This document shows positions 46,724 to 55,717 of a DNA stretch of 60,074 bases, in pieces (positions within the stretch are counted from its first letter, which is position 1; each line of letters begins with the position of its first letter). The notes under the pieces are model-generated. The model ran no database searches. It had not been told where the DNA came from and saw only the letters and a list, made by a program, of their open reading frames with translations. Origin of the DNA: 2-12-FULL-41-17 sp964562855. GTDB taxonomy: Bacteria; Patescibacteriota; Microgenomatia; Curtissbacterales; GWA2-41-24. The position numbers and the translations under genes are program-made. Location: contig CAZLVB010000002.1 in NCBI GenBank assembly GCA_964562855.1, positions 1 to 60,074 of the forward strand, given 5' to 3'.

Positions 46724-48358
46724 ATGGAACAACACCCTGTCCCGCAACATATCGCCTCGTTTGAATTCAAACTCTTCGGCAACTTAACAGTCAGACAGTT
46801 TGTAACTCTGGCTATTCCCATGTCTTTTGCGGCCATATTCTTTTTTTCGAATTTAAATCCTATCATCCGATTACCCCTGGCTCTGCTTTTTGGCGGATTT
46901 GGAGTTTTCGCCGCACTCATTCCCATAGGCGGCAGGCCGTTTGACAAATGGGTAGTCGCCTTCATTAAAGCCATCCTTTCACCGACACAAAGGATTTGGG
47001 TAAAAGAAGAAAAAATACCGGAATTCTTAAGTGTGGTCACTTCGCCCTCATACGCAGCTGCAGTTCCCGAAGAAATCACTATCGCCAGCAAAGAAAGGCT
47101 CGTTTCGTATCTTTCGACACTGCCAAAAACCGTCGAAACTCCGCTTGATGTCAAGGAACAAACCGCTATCTCCAGACTCGATTTAACTTCATATGACACA
47201 ACCGGCGGCAGGTTGCCTGCCCCGATCATTTTTGCTTCGCAAACCTACCCACAAGCTCCAGTCTATCTGGGTGCATCTCTTCCTCAACAGAATACGCCTA
47301 CCGGTATTAGAGCAATGAAAGAGCCTGAAGAAGAATATCTGGGCAAAATGGAACAGGCGTTGCCCCAAGTCCATCCCCAGATTCCCAAAGAACAAGCAGC
47401 TCCTACACCAAAGGCGGCAAAAAAACCGCCCAAAAAGGTCACAATTGCCGATCACGCTAAACCGTATACGCTTGCCGGTATCGAAAAAAGGCTTGAAAGA
47501 TCGCAAGAAAAATTGCCAAGCCACACCGGTTTTGAACCGGTAGAACTTATCAAATCGCAGGTAATAGAACCGGCGGCACATTTAGCCGGAGAAAACAACT
47601 TTCTCTACGAGGTTTTCATTCCGGTCAGCCATAGAGAAACGATTAAATTCGTACCCGGAATCGGCAAAACACGTGTGCGAAAATTGCATTTTGCACCTCC
47701 TGTCAATTTCAATATCGCCAATTTACCGATTAGAGGAGAAAGGCGGTTTGAAATCTCCGAAGAATTAAAAAAACTCTATAATATCGAAGACTTGCCGATA
47801 GACAGCGAAGAAGCTCCTCCGGTCGTCTTACCAACTGAATTTGAAAAAAAACCGCAAGAGGCGACAAAGCCCTCTCAAAAACCAAAAGATAACACTGATC
47901 TTTTTAAGGTTGACGAAACGCTCCTTGCAAGCTCAGCCAAGCTTCAGGCAGCACAGGGAGTAACGCTTAAAACCGCAAAAGAAGCAACCCAAGATTCCAA
48001 AATTTCCGTAAATTATCAAAAGTCGCAGGCTGCGCTTGCCTCTGAGGCTTTACAAAAAGCCCAAATTGTCCCTTTAACCTCAAGACCGAATGTCCTCTCC
48101 GGTCTTGTCACAAGAATTGATGGCTCTCCTGTTTCCGGTGCCATTATCACAGTCCGGGATACAAACGGCATTCCGGTTAGAGCCTTAAAAACAAACAAGC
48201 TTGGCCAGTTCCTTTCGGCTACATCTCTCACAAACGACACCTACACTCTGGAGGTCGACAGTCACCAGGCGCATTTTGAACCAATTAAACTCAACCTGAC
48301 AGGCGAAGTTCTCTCACCCTTAGCCATAGAGGAAAAGAAGGGGGATGGAAATGCCTAA
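46724..48358 (+). CDS. PrgI/VirB3-like protein with C-terminal carboxypeptidase-regulatory-like domain
   Basis: 544 residues. The N-terminal PrgI module has VPQHIASFEFKLFGNLTVRQFVTLAIPMSFAAIFFF and LPLALLFGGFGVFAALIPIGGRPFDKWVVAFIKAI, two TM helices as in VirB3-type subunits that dock VirB4. It is extended by ~280 residues of low-complexity and charged sequence (PKEQAAPTPKAAKKPPKKVTI) and a final ~85-residue Ig/CNA-B-like domain (LSGLVTRIDGSPVSGAIITVRDTNGIPVRALKTNKLGQFLSATSLTNDTYTLEV). The next gene starts inside its last codons. Probably the inner-membrane platform of the secretion system. Confidence 0.85.
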   Translation: MEQHPVPQHIASFEFKLFGNLTVRQFVTLAIPMSFAAIFFFSNLNPIIRLPLALLFGGFGVFAALIPIGGRPFDKWVVAFIKAILSPTQRIWVKEEKIPEFLSVVTSPSYAAAVPEEITIASKERLVSYLSTLPKTVETPLDVKEQTAISRLDLTSYDTTGGRLPAPIIFASQTYPQAPVYLGASLPQQNTPTGIRAMKEPEEEYLGKMEQALPQVHPQIPKEQAAPTPKAAKKPPKKVTIADHAKPYTLAGIEKRLERSQEKLPSHTGFEPVELIKSQVIEPAAHLAGENNFLYEVFIPVSHRETIKFVPGIGKTRVRKLHFAPPVNFNIANLPIRGERRFEISEELKKLYNIEDLPIDSEEAPPVVLPTEFEKKPQEATKPSQKPKDNTDLFKVDETLLASSAKLQAAQGVTLKTAKEATQDSKISVNYQKSQAALASEALQKAQIVPLTSRPNVLSGLVTRIDGSPVSGAIITVRDTNGIPVRALKTNKLGQFLSATSLTNDTYTLEVDSHQAHFEPIKLNLTGEVLSPLAIEEKKGDGNA

Positions 48359-49481
48359 AACAGGCGCCAAAATCAAAGCTTCCACCCAGCAGCATCTTGA
48401 TCTCGATGATATCGCTGATGATCTGATTATTTTTAAAACCGGTTGGGTCGGTTTAGTTTTATCAACAACCGCAGTCAATTTTGACCTTTTATCCGAAGCT
48501 GAACAAGATGCCACAATTTACGCCTATGGCGCTTTTTTGAATTCGCTAACCTTCCCCGTGCAGATTTTAATAAGATCTAAAAAGGCCGACATCACTGCTT
48601 ATTTTAATAATTTAGAGGAAGCAGAAAAGGTTCAGCCGAATCCCGATATCAAAAGGCAAATTCAAAAATACCGCGATTTCATCCAGTCAATCGTTCAGCA
48701 AAGAACAGTCTTGGACAAAAAATTCTACATTATCGTCAATTTTTCACCTTTGGAGTTGGGGTTCAAAGGCCTTACGAAAAGAAACGTTGAAAAAACAAAA
48801 AGTAAAAGGGCGCTAATCGAAGATGCCAAGGCGACTCTGATGCCCAAAAGAGATCATATTATTAAACAATTGGCCAGACTTGGACTTGTCGTGCGGCAAT
48901 TGACTAGCCAGGAATTAATCGAATTGTTTTACGACATTTACAACCCTGCCCCAACAGGCACGCAAAGAGTAATTTTGGACTCGGCATCTTACACTGTGCC
49001 GATAGTCGAACCCGCAGTCGAAGTACCTAGTCCAGCACCGGCGCCACAGCCTCAGTCGAAAGCCGCCGATACCCAACCGCAAAGCCCACCACCTGTGGCA
49101 GAAACTACACCGCCTGCCCCGACACCGCAGTCAAACGCGGCAGGCGAGTCTGACTCGCCACCATCTGGTGCAGGGCCTGTTCCTGATCTGATTCCGGTAC
49201 CCCCGCAGCCAGCACCCGTCACTCCTGCCCCGACACCATTCGCGCAGGAACCAACCGTCCCGGCTCAACCACAGCCGGCAGCCCCCCAAAATCCGCCAGC
49301 CAGCAACCTATCTGGTCAACAAGCAGCAGCTCTTTCTAACTTGCAGCAAGCAGCGGCCAAAGCTGCACAGATGGCGAATAAGCAAAGCTTTTCTGCGAAT
49401 AAGCAAAGCTTTTCTGCGAATAAGCAAACAACCCAAGCCGTCAGCCAAAACAGCCAACAGGAACTAAAGCCGAATGTTTGA
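48351..49481 (+). CDS. TraC-type domain protein with Pro-rich tail (T4SS)
   Basis: 376 residues from the ATG at 48351, preferred over ATG 48345 because AAGAAGGGGG sits 6 nt upstream. Residues ~15-205 form a TraC-like domain: STQQHLDLDDIADDLIIFKTGWVGLVLSTTAVNFDLLSEAEQDATIYAYGAFLNSLTFPVQILIRSKK, resembling the N-terminal part of VirB4/TraC ATPases but without a P-loop. From ~225 on it is Pro/Ala/Gln-rich (APAPQPQSKAADTQPQSPPPV) and ends with a tandem NKQSFSA repeat. Between prgI-like and virB4, this split arrangement is usual in Gram-positive-type and CPR systems. Confidence 0.85.
   Translation: MPKTGAKIKASTQQHLDLDDIADDLIIFKTGWVGLVLSTTAVNFDLLSEAEQDATIYAYGAFLNSLTFPVQILIRSKKADITAYFNNLEEAEKVQPNPDIKRQIQKYRDFIQSIVQQRTVLDKKFYIIVNFSPLELGFKGLTKRNVEKTKSKRALIEDAKATLMPKRDHIIKQLARLGLVVRQLTSQELIELFYDIYNPAPTGTQRVILDSASYTVPIVEPAVEVPSPAPAPQPQSKAADTQPQSPPPVAETTPPAPTPQSNAAGESDSPPSGAGPVPDLIPVPPQPAPVTPAPTPFAQEPTVPAQPQPAAPQNPPASNLSGQQAAALSNLQQAAAKAAQMANKQSFSANKQSFSANKQTTQAVSQNSQQELKPNV
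49378..49428 (+). repeat. In-frame tandem repeat (NKQSFSA units)
   Basis: Two perfect 21-bp units (AATAAGCAAAGCTTTTCTGCG) and a partial third encode NKQSFSA-NKQSFSA-NKQTTQA at the end of the TraC-type protein. Confidence 0.85.
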
Positions 49482-49527
49482 AAAAAATTGAAAATTGAGA
49501 ATTAAAAATTAAAAATTATCGGAGATT

Positions 49528-51390
49528 ATGAGCGTCCTTGATTTACTAAAACCCAAAAAACCCCAAAATGCGCTTCCTGAAAAGGAGAAAAGATGGGCGC
49601 AAACGCTTGCCGGTGGTGTCGTTTCGGTCAAGGATATTGTCGCCCCTCCCGCGATCGAGGTCGATTTCGATTACTTAAAAGTCGGCTCAACTTTCTATAG
49701 GACTTTATTTGTGGTTGGCTATCCACGATTCGTTCAGGCCAACTGGCTTTCGCCTTTAATCAATTTTGAGCACACCTTGGAAATTGCCATGTATTGCTAC
49801 CCGGTTGAAGCCAAGGGGGTGCTTGACGATTTGAAAAGGAAAGTCACCGAAATGGAAGCCACCATCGCCACCGATATCCAGCACGGCAAAGTCCTTGATC
49901 CGGCAGTTCAGGCAGCCTTAGAGGATGCCCAGGTCCTGCAGGAAGAGCTGGTCAAGGGCGCCGAACGCTTCTTCCAGTTTGGGCTCTATGTCACAGTCCC
50001 TGCGGATTCACTTGAAGAATTAGCCTCAGTATCAAAGCAAGTGGAATCGACCCTCGGTGCTCTTTTACTTGTGCCCAAACATGCCACCCTCCAGCAGGAA
50101 GACGCCTTTAAAACTACCCTGCCCCAGGGTACCGATCACATCTACATCACCAGAAACATGGATACCACTTCCCTGGCCACTACCTTTCCTTTTATCTCCT
50201 CGACTCTTTCCAGTAATTCCGGCGTCATGTATGGCGTCAACGAACACAATGGCTCGCTGGTCATCTTTGACAGGTTCACCCAGGAAAATGCCAATGCCGT
50301 CATCTTCGCAAAGAGCGGTGCCGGCAAATCCTACATGGTTAAACTTGAAGCTTTAAGATCCCTAATGTTTGGCACGGAAATTATTGTTATCGATCCGGAG
50401 GAGGAATACAAAAATCTTTGCGAAGCCATAGGCGGCGAATACATTTCGTTCAATTTCAATTCGCCGGCCAAAATTAATCCTTTTGACCTTTCCGGCGTCT
50501 ACGAAGAAGGCGAAAACGAACTTGGCCTAAAAATTCTGTCACTTCACGGTCTTTTGCGGGTCATCATGGGCCAGTTGACGCCAACCGAAGACGCCATTTT
50601 AGATAAAGCTTTGGTTGCCACCTATAAATCCAAAGGCATTACGCCCGATCCGCAAAGTCAGAAAAACGAACCGCCTTTAATGGAAGATCTCTACAAAGTC
50701 CTTCTTGGCATGGAGGAATCGCAGGCAAAGGGCCTTGCCGACAGGATCGAAAAATTCGTCAAAGGGTCTCTAATTGGCATTTTTAACCAGCAGTCCAATA
50801 TCGACATTAAAAACACATTTACTGTCTTTTCGATCAAAGACTTGGAAGATGAACTTAGGCCCATCGCCATGTATCTAATCTTGGACTACATCTGGACACG
50901 CATTAAAAACGACATCAGAAAACGCCTCCTGATTGTTGACGAAGCTTGGTACCTGATGCAGTACCCGGACAGTGCCACTTTTATGTATTCCATTGCCAAA
51001 CGAGCTCGAAAATACTATCTTGGGCTAACAACCATAACCCAGGACGTACAGGATTTCCTAAATACGGATTATGGTAAAGCGATTGTTACCAACTCCTCGA
51101 TTCAGATTCTTCTGAAACAATCGCCGGCAGCCATTGACCAGGTTTCGGAAGTCTTTTATCTTTCCGAAGGCGAAAAGCACCTGCTTCTTTCTGCAGACGT
51201 CGGTGAGGGCATCTTTTTTGCCGGCCCAAACCATGTAGCCATTCGCGTTGTTGCCTCGGAAGACGAACACTATTTGGTTACCACCAACCCTGAAGAACTT
51301 TTGGAAATGCAGAAAAAGAGTGCCGCCGTTCTTAAGGAGTTTGAAGAACAGGCGCCTAAAGACTCCGCTGAATCTCCCCAATCCGTCTAG
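49528..51390 (+). CDS. VirB4/TraE-family T4SS ATPase
   Basis: 620 residues. An N-terminal domain (~1-240) is followed by the RecA-like motor: Walker A FAKSGAGKSYMVKLEAL (~261-277), EIIVIDPEEEYKNLCEAIGGEYISFN, and Walker B RLLIVDEAWYLMQYPDSATFMYSIAKRARKYYLGLTTITQDVQDFL (~466-511). The GxTTITQDV motif and LKQSPAAIDQVSEVFYLSEGEK ending are those of VirB4-type ATPases. It energises pilus biogenesis and substrate transfer at the inner membrane. A GGAG ribosome-binding site precedes the ATG. Core gene for calling this locus a T4SS. Confidence 0.97.
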   Translation: MSVLDLLKPKKPQNALPEKEKRWAQTLAGGVVSVKDIVAPPAIEVDFDYLKVGSTFYRTLFVVGYPRFVQANWLSPLINFEHTLEIAMYCYPVEAKGVLDDLKRKVTEMEATIATDIQHGKVLDPAVQAALEDAQVLQEELVKGAERFFQFGLYVTVPADSLEELASVSKQVESTLGALLLVPKHATLQQEDAFKTTLPQGTDHIYITRNMDTTSLATTFPFISSTLSSNSGVMYGVNEHNGSLVIFDRFTQENANAVIFAKSGAGKSYMVKLEALRSLMFGTEIIVIDPEEEYKNLCEAIGGEYISFNFNSPAKINPFDLSGVYEEGENELGLKILSLHGLLRVIMGQLTPTEDAILDKALVATYKSKGITPDPQSQKNEPPLMEDLYKVLLGMEESQAKGLADRIEKFVKGSLIGIFNQQSNIDIKNTFTVFSIKDLEDELRPIAMYLILDYIWTRIKNDIRKRLLIVDEAWYLMQYPDSATFMYSIAKRARKYYLGLTTITQDVQDFLNTDYGKAIVTNSSIQILLKQSPAAIDQVSEVFYLSEGEKHLLLSADVGEGIFFAGPNHVAIRVVASEDEHYLVTTNPEELLEMQKKSAAVLKEFEEQAPKDSAESPQSV

Positions 51391-51595
51391 GTCTCAACAA
51401 TAAAACAATAAAACAATTTAACAATTGACTTCATGGTTAGGCCCGCAGCTTGCGAGGACCGCATGGCACGGTATATATTTAAACTAGCCAGGAGTTTCAG
51501 TCCCCTCGAATTCTCTCGGGATAAACTCAAAGCGGTCTAAAATTGCAAAATACCCGGGTAGAAGTCATTTATGCTGAGGAGTGAAGCGACGAAGT
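51391..51595. repeat. Intergenic repeat region before the zincin-containing gene
   Basis: No gene. After an AT-rich run (ACAATAAAACAATAAAAC), CTCTCGGGATAAACTCA (51513-51529) and GCTGAGGAGTGAAGCGACGAAG (51571-51592, written here as a unit) match the repeat family seen at 39385-39421. The repeat places GACGAAG next to the ATG at 51596. Confidence 0.6.
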
Positions 51596-52585
51596 ATGCC
51601 TGTAATAACGTCTGCCAAGCCTGCCCAGAATAGTACCTCCACGCTTGAAATATCAACTCTTCAAAAAGATTTAGCTAGTCATCAAAGCACTGCCTCCCAA
51701 AAACTAACTCCGACTCTGACCGAAAGAATCAAGCAAATCTTACCCAAATTTGCTCGTGATTTGCCTAAAGATTCACTGGATCAAATCTCTGCAGAGATTG
51801 CCCAAGAGAGCAGTCAGGACATCCTGGCGAACATCGGTAAGATTAATAACTTTGAGGAGGCCAACACGATAGTTGCCGACAGTCTTACGCAATCAATAGT
51901 CGCCCATCCCCAACTAGAAGGTAGGACCAAGACGAACGAAGGCAAAATATTTGAAAATCTCCTAAAACAAACCGACGATATTGTCCAGGCCCACCAACAG
52001 GATTTACAGAAAGCGGCAGTCTTAGGCTCAATCGTCGCAATTGCCAGGATCCAAAAACCGGATGAACAGCTAAGATCGCAAGTTACTGAAGCTGTAGATC
52101 AAGCCGTAGCCGCACGCATGCCGCTTGCTCAACCTGAAATTAATAAGACCCTATATGGCAACGCTTCCGGCTTCTTGCAAAGTTATCTTGGACATTTTAA
52201 CAAGGACATCGGTCCTCAAATTGCCAGCGGCAAAATTCCTGACTTTAAGACTTATCAGGATATTAAATCAAAAGCCTTTAGTGGAGCTTCAGGCGAATTC
52301 GCAAAGAACGTCAAATTCAAAGGCCGCATTGAGCCCACCGATATTACCAACAGAATTGGCTTCATTTTAGGACTAGACTCAAGTCAAGTTCAGTTTTCGT
52401 CGGTAGGCCAAGCAAAAGGCGTCAACGCTTTCATGATGAGAATGATGCTTTCATCAAACAAAGGCCAGGAAGAATTAGACAACGCACTGCTCAGCCACGA
52501 CAGAAGTTGGCTGGAAAGACAATTCGCCACCTTACGGGGCCAAGTGGAAAGATTTAAAAAACAAAGAAACCTAAGGTACAAAGAC
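51596..52585 (+). CDS. T4SS-locus protein, N-terminal part up to the assembly gap
   Basis: 330 residues up to the N run, from the ATG at 51596 (a GTG at 51581 lies in repeat sequence). Soluble and helical: STLEISTLQKDLASHQSTASQKLTPTLTERIKQILPKFARDL, ANTIVADSLTQSIVAHPQLEGRTKTNEG, KAAVLGSIVAIARIQKPDEQLRSQVTEAV. It ends with a charged helix (RSWLERQFATLRGQVERFKKQRNLRYKD). No domain recognised. It most likely continues across the gap into the downstream frame, giving one protein of over 1000 residues. Confidence 0.75.
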
Positions 52586-52595
52586 NNNNNNNNNN
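52586..52595. other. Assembly gap (10 N)
   Basis: Ten N of nominal length. The frames on either side differ by one position if the gap is taken literally, so the true gap is probably not 10 nt. Confidence 0.98.
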
Positions 52596-52596
52596 G

Positions 52597-54792
52597 AATC
52601 TGGCAAGTCTTGGCAACGCGATGACCTTTAGGGCAAGAAACGACAGGCGTGCTAAAAACTGGATGCAGTTGGTCCAAACCATTCCAGCCCCTTCCGGCGG
52701 CCACAACCTGACGCTTGCCTATCAAGCCGCAATCACTACCAGGGAAGCAGCCTTGGGCAATTTGCCCGGAGTTTATGCACCAAGAAGCTTAGTCGGCAAC
52801 CCAATCTTTATGGCCAGAAACACCTTAAGCCTGCTTTCGCCAAAGCTTGGCCTTGGTGATCTTTTCGGCAGTATTAAAGAAAGCTTCATGGCTCCTTCTC
52901 TGGCCATGGGCAAATCTTTCGCTTCGGCAGGAGTTTTGAGAGCTGGATTCGTCGGCGCTTCCGGTAACTTGATGCGCAGGCTAGGACTTGCGCTTGCCGG
53001 TCTTTGGGGTGGAATGCTTTTATACCTGATGTTCCTGGGAAAAGCTGCGCTCACGGGATTTTTAATCGGCACTGCCGCAGGGGGGGTTGCCGGCGCAGCC
53101 ATACCAGTCGCCTTTCTTGGCCCAGCCGGCGTATTCCTGTGGCCCGTTACAATTCCTCTTGGCATGGTAGTCGGCGGCTTTGCCGGCGCCTTAATTGGCT
53201 ACGGCCTTGCCTCTGGATCAACAACTGCTGTATCGATGGGCGTAGGTGCCGGTGTCGGCGGTACGGTCGGAGCTGTCACCGGTGGCGTGATCGGTGGAGC
53301 GCTTTTTGGTGCTGTTCCTATAATTGGCCCTTTCATCGCCCCTCTTGGAGTGGTGCTGGGTGCGACCATTGGTGCTCTCGTTGGTGCTGCGCTTGGTGCC
53401 GCTATTGGCTATGTCATTGGCCATTATGTTATTGGCACAATCGGTGTACCTGCTTCGGGCGCATTAGCCGGAGCGACTATTGGGTTTTATTTGGGTGGGC
53501 CACCCGGTGCATTAATTGGCGCCGGCATCGGCTGGCTCTTGGCTGGCGGCTGGAGTCAGGTCAAAGATTTTCTGACCGGCGCCGGTAATGTTGGCGCAGG
53601 CGCGGCCACAGGCGTAGCGGGTTTTGCCACCGGCCTTGCCTCTACCGTCTGGGGCGGTATTACCGCAGGCGTCGGTATTGCCTTCGGCGGCCTTTCCAGC
53701 GCTGTCGGATTCCTAGTCGGCGGACTAGGCTCTTTGTCGATCCCGACTTTTGCCATCGCCGTGCCGGTCTTCGGCGGCATCGGCGCGATTACCATCGGTT
53801 CTCTCATCGTCGGCATCACCACCGCCACTAGCTTTTTCTCAACCGACAAGGAAATATCCGCTTCCGGCATCGGCGACAACGCCTACTTCACTGTTAAAAA
53901 AACAGCTGCTCCCACAGAATTGGAAAATTCTGATGTTACTAACCCACCGGGAGCAACTATCACCTTCCATATCACACTTAAAGCTAAGGTCAATCTAACA
54001 GACATACAAGTTACTGATAACCTAAGGGTTGATGGTAAAGACAGCGACGGAATCAGTAATTTCACAATCGAAAATGACAACAGTAGTCCCCCTAAACCAA
54101 TCTCGCCACCCTGTGGCGGTGTCACCGACTCCAAATTGGATCAAGGCCAAACCTGGACATGTGACTTTTCAATTGTTGCCTTAAATGACGCTAGTCATGA
54201 CTTTACCGATGCCGTCATGACTAACACTGTCACGGTCAGTGCTAAATCGGGTACAGATTCGATAACCGACAGCGCTTCTGCTTATGTTTTCATTGGCGAA
54301 CCGGATTTGGGTTGTTTTACGTTTAATGGTCCATGGGCTCAAAACGAGAGAGCTGCCTACAATCTAGCTATCACTGCCCTTTCCCAATCGCAAGTTTATA
54401 TCAGCAAGCTTTGCTCCTATGGAACGATCACATTAAATAGGGTTATTATAGACGACTGGAACTCTGCCGGCTGTGACTCAATCAATATCACAAACTGGGG
54501 TTTCGGTAATCCCACCCGCGTTTTAGCACATGAATCGGGCCATGTGCTTCAGTGTAATGGCCATGGAAGTTACAATCTGTTTATTAACCAACAGCCATAT
54601 GACCCACCCGAAGGTTTTATTTGTACTTACGAACTAGGAAAGGGTGAATCCGAAGATTTTGCAGAAATGATTGGCCTTTACGTCGCCTGGCACACTTACA
54701 GTAATGCTTGTTTAAATGACATTTACCCCAACCAATACCCATTGCACTATGATTTTGCAAAACAAAACCTTTTTCCGGACCACGAGTATTAA
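52597..54792 (+). CDS. T4SS-locus protein, C-terminal part: glycine-rich membrane region, DUF11-like domain, HExxH domain
   Basis: Open from the gap (NLASLGNAMTFRARNDRRAKNW). Residues ~120-410 (counted from ATG 52621) are a long run of Gly/Ala-rich TM-like segments (GALFGAVPIIGPFIAPLGVVLGATIGALVGAALGAAIGYVIGHYVIG). Next is a conserved-repeat (DUF11/CARDB-like) domain at ~415-560 (GATITFHITLKAKVNLTDIQVTDNL, TWTCDFSIVAL, MTNTVTVSAKSG). The C-terminal ~160 residues carry RVLAHESGHVLQCNGHG (HESGH at 637-641, nt 54529-54543) followed by KGESEDFAEMIGLYVAWH, a zincin-type metallopeptidase layout with a plausible third acidic ligand. Probably exported; might process wall or pilus components or be a secreted effector. 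Confidence 0.75.
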   Translation, partial: NLASLGNAMTFRARNDRRAKNWMQLVQTIPAPSGGHNLTLAYQAAITTREAALGNLPGVYAPRSLVGNPIFMARNTLSLLSPKLGLGDLFGSIKESFMAPSLAMGKSFASAGVLRAGFVGASGNLMRRLGLALAGLWGGMLLYLMFLGKAALTGFLIGTAAGGVAGAAIPVAFLGPAGVFLWPVTIPLGMVVGGFAGALIGYGLASGSTTAVSMGVGAGVGGTVGAVTGGVIGGALFGAVPIIGPFIAPLGVVLGATIGALVGAALGAAIGYVIGHYVIGTIGVPASGALAGATIGFYLGGPPGALIGAGIGWLLAGGWSQVKDFLTGAGNVGAGAATGVAGFATGLASTVWGGITAGVGIAFGGLSSAVGFLVGGLGSLSIPTFAIAVPVFGGIGAITIGSLIVGITTATSFFSTDKEISASGIGDNAYFTVKKTAAPTELENSDVTNPPGATITFHITLKAKVNLTDIQVTDNLRVDGKDSDGISNFTIENDNSSPPKPISPPCGGVTDSKLDQGQTWTCDFSIVALNDASHDFTDAVMTNTVTVSAKSGTDSITDSASAYVFIGEPDLGCFTFNGPWAQNERAAYNLAITALSQSQVYISKLCSYGTITLNRVIIDDWNSAGCDSINITNWGFGNPTRVLAHESGHVLQCNGHGSYNLFINQQPYDPPEGFICTYELGKGESEDFAEMIGLYVAWHTYSNACLNDIYPNQYPLHYDFAKQNLFPDHEY

Positions 54793-55361
54793 TGGAAAAT
54801 CTTTCTCTCACAAAAATCGCTAAAGTTGTCAAATCAGAACTTTTTTTAATAGTCATCGCCATAGTTTCTATTTCTCTTTTTTTGCTCTTCGTCTTTACCT
54901 TTAAGAGTAAAAACAATCAGCCTAAAACCGAAAACCAACAAGTCTCTTGGCGGGGACAAATCCTCCCGGGCCAAACCGATACCAAAAAACTCAATTCAAT
55001 CGTTGGGAATCCTGCCAAAATCGAGAACTCCACTTACTACTATTCATCAACAAATCCCAAGCGACCTCATCAAGTTGAAGTTGCAGGCGACAAAGTCGCA
55101 CTGATAAAGGAACAGGTCATCGGCAAAGAAAAGGGGTTGATGAAAGACTACATTGCTTCCCTCGGTCAGCCGGAAGCGATCGTATACGGAAACCACGACA
55201 TTGCAGCACCGGGCCATTTTTGGGGTAATAAGGGAATTATCGTATTTGGCAATGACAACAGCGGGTTAATTATCGAAATATGGTATTTTGAGCCGACCAC
55301 TCTGGATGAGTTTTTGGCCAAACATCCAGACCTTAAAAAAGAACCAGCCAAAGGACCTTAA
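54792..55361 (+). CDS. Single-TM anchored extracytoplasmic protein, unknown
   Basis: 189 residues. TM helix at ~18-38 (LFLIVIAIVSISLFLLFVFTF), then an outside domain with a repeat-like SmpA/OmlA-type feel: ILPGQTDTKKLNSIVGNPAKIENSTYYYSSTN, KGLMKDYIASLGQPEAIVYGNHDIAAPGHFWGNKGIIVFGN. The 'GxTxxxxLNxIVGxP' motif resembles small lipoprotein domains that test for signal sequences of outer-surface assembly. Its ATG overlaps the stop of the zincin protein by 1 nt, so they are probably co-translated and may act together. Confidence 0.75.
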   Translation: MENLSLTKIAKVVKSELFLIVIAIVSISLFLLFVFTFKSKNNQPKTENQQVSWRGQILPGQTDTKKLNSIVGNPAKIENSTYYYSSTNPKRPHQVEVAGDKVALIKEQVIGKEKGLMKDYIASLGQPEAIVYGNHDIAAPGHFWGNKGIIVFGNDNSGLIIEIWYFEPTTLDEFLAKHPDLKKEPAKGP

Positions 55362-55363
55362 GG

Positions 55364-55693
55364 TTAGATCGTACGAAATCTGAGTGACTTAACAATTTTT
55401 CTCCCCAACGCTTTATTTATTTCTTCTTTCAGCCCCTCAGAACGTACGTGAAGCTCAGAAGTTACCATCTGCGGTGCAGTGATGGTTAAAGTGCCGTTTT
55501 TAAAAACGGAAGGCTTGATTTTGGCAAGCATTTCGGCCGGCAAATCATCACAAACAACAGCAATGGCGTCCTTGGCGGCATTTCTTACCGTAAGCGCCAC
55601 CATTGCTTTGGGGGATCGCGAACGCGCAGGGATCGAGCGGATTAAATCACCGATGGGCTTAAACACGCCTACCAGTTTACAGTTACTAGCCAC
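55364..55693 (-). CDS. DciA-like (DUF721) protein
   Basis: 109 residues: PIGDLIRSIPARSRSPKAMVALTVRNAAKDAIAVVCDDLPAEMLAKIKPSVFKNGTLTITAPQMVTSELHVRSEGLKEEINKALGRKIVKSLRFR. The W/NAAKDA..., LTI...S..W/V..EL......I...LN/LG...V..LRFR pattern is that of DUF721/DciA, a helicase loader found near dnaA/dnaN in many bacteria. GTG start; two 14-bp repeats TAGCCACTAGTTAC (55687-55714) precede it, so the first residues (MASNCK) may not be native. It lies directly downstream of dnaN. Confidence 0.8.
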   Translation of the reverse strand: MASNCKLVGVFKPIGDLIRSIPARSRSPKAMVALTVRNAAKDAIAVVCDDLPAEMLAKIKPSVFKNGTLTITAPQMVTSELHVRSEGLKEEINKALGRKIVKSLRFRTI

Positions 55694-55717
55694 TAGTTAC
55701 TAGCCACTAGTTACCTG

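Noticed and set aside
52586..52624. Apparent frame change in the zincin-containing gene
   Set aside because: It coincides with the 10-N gap, whose true length is unknown, so it is not evidence of a frameshift.
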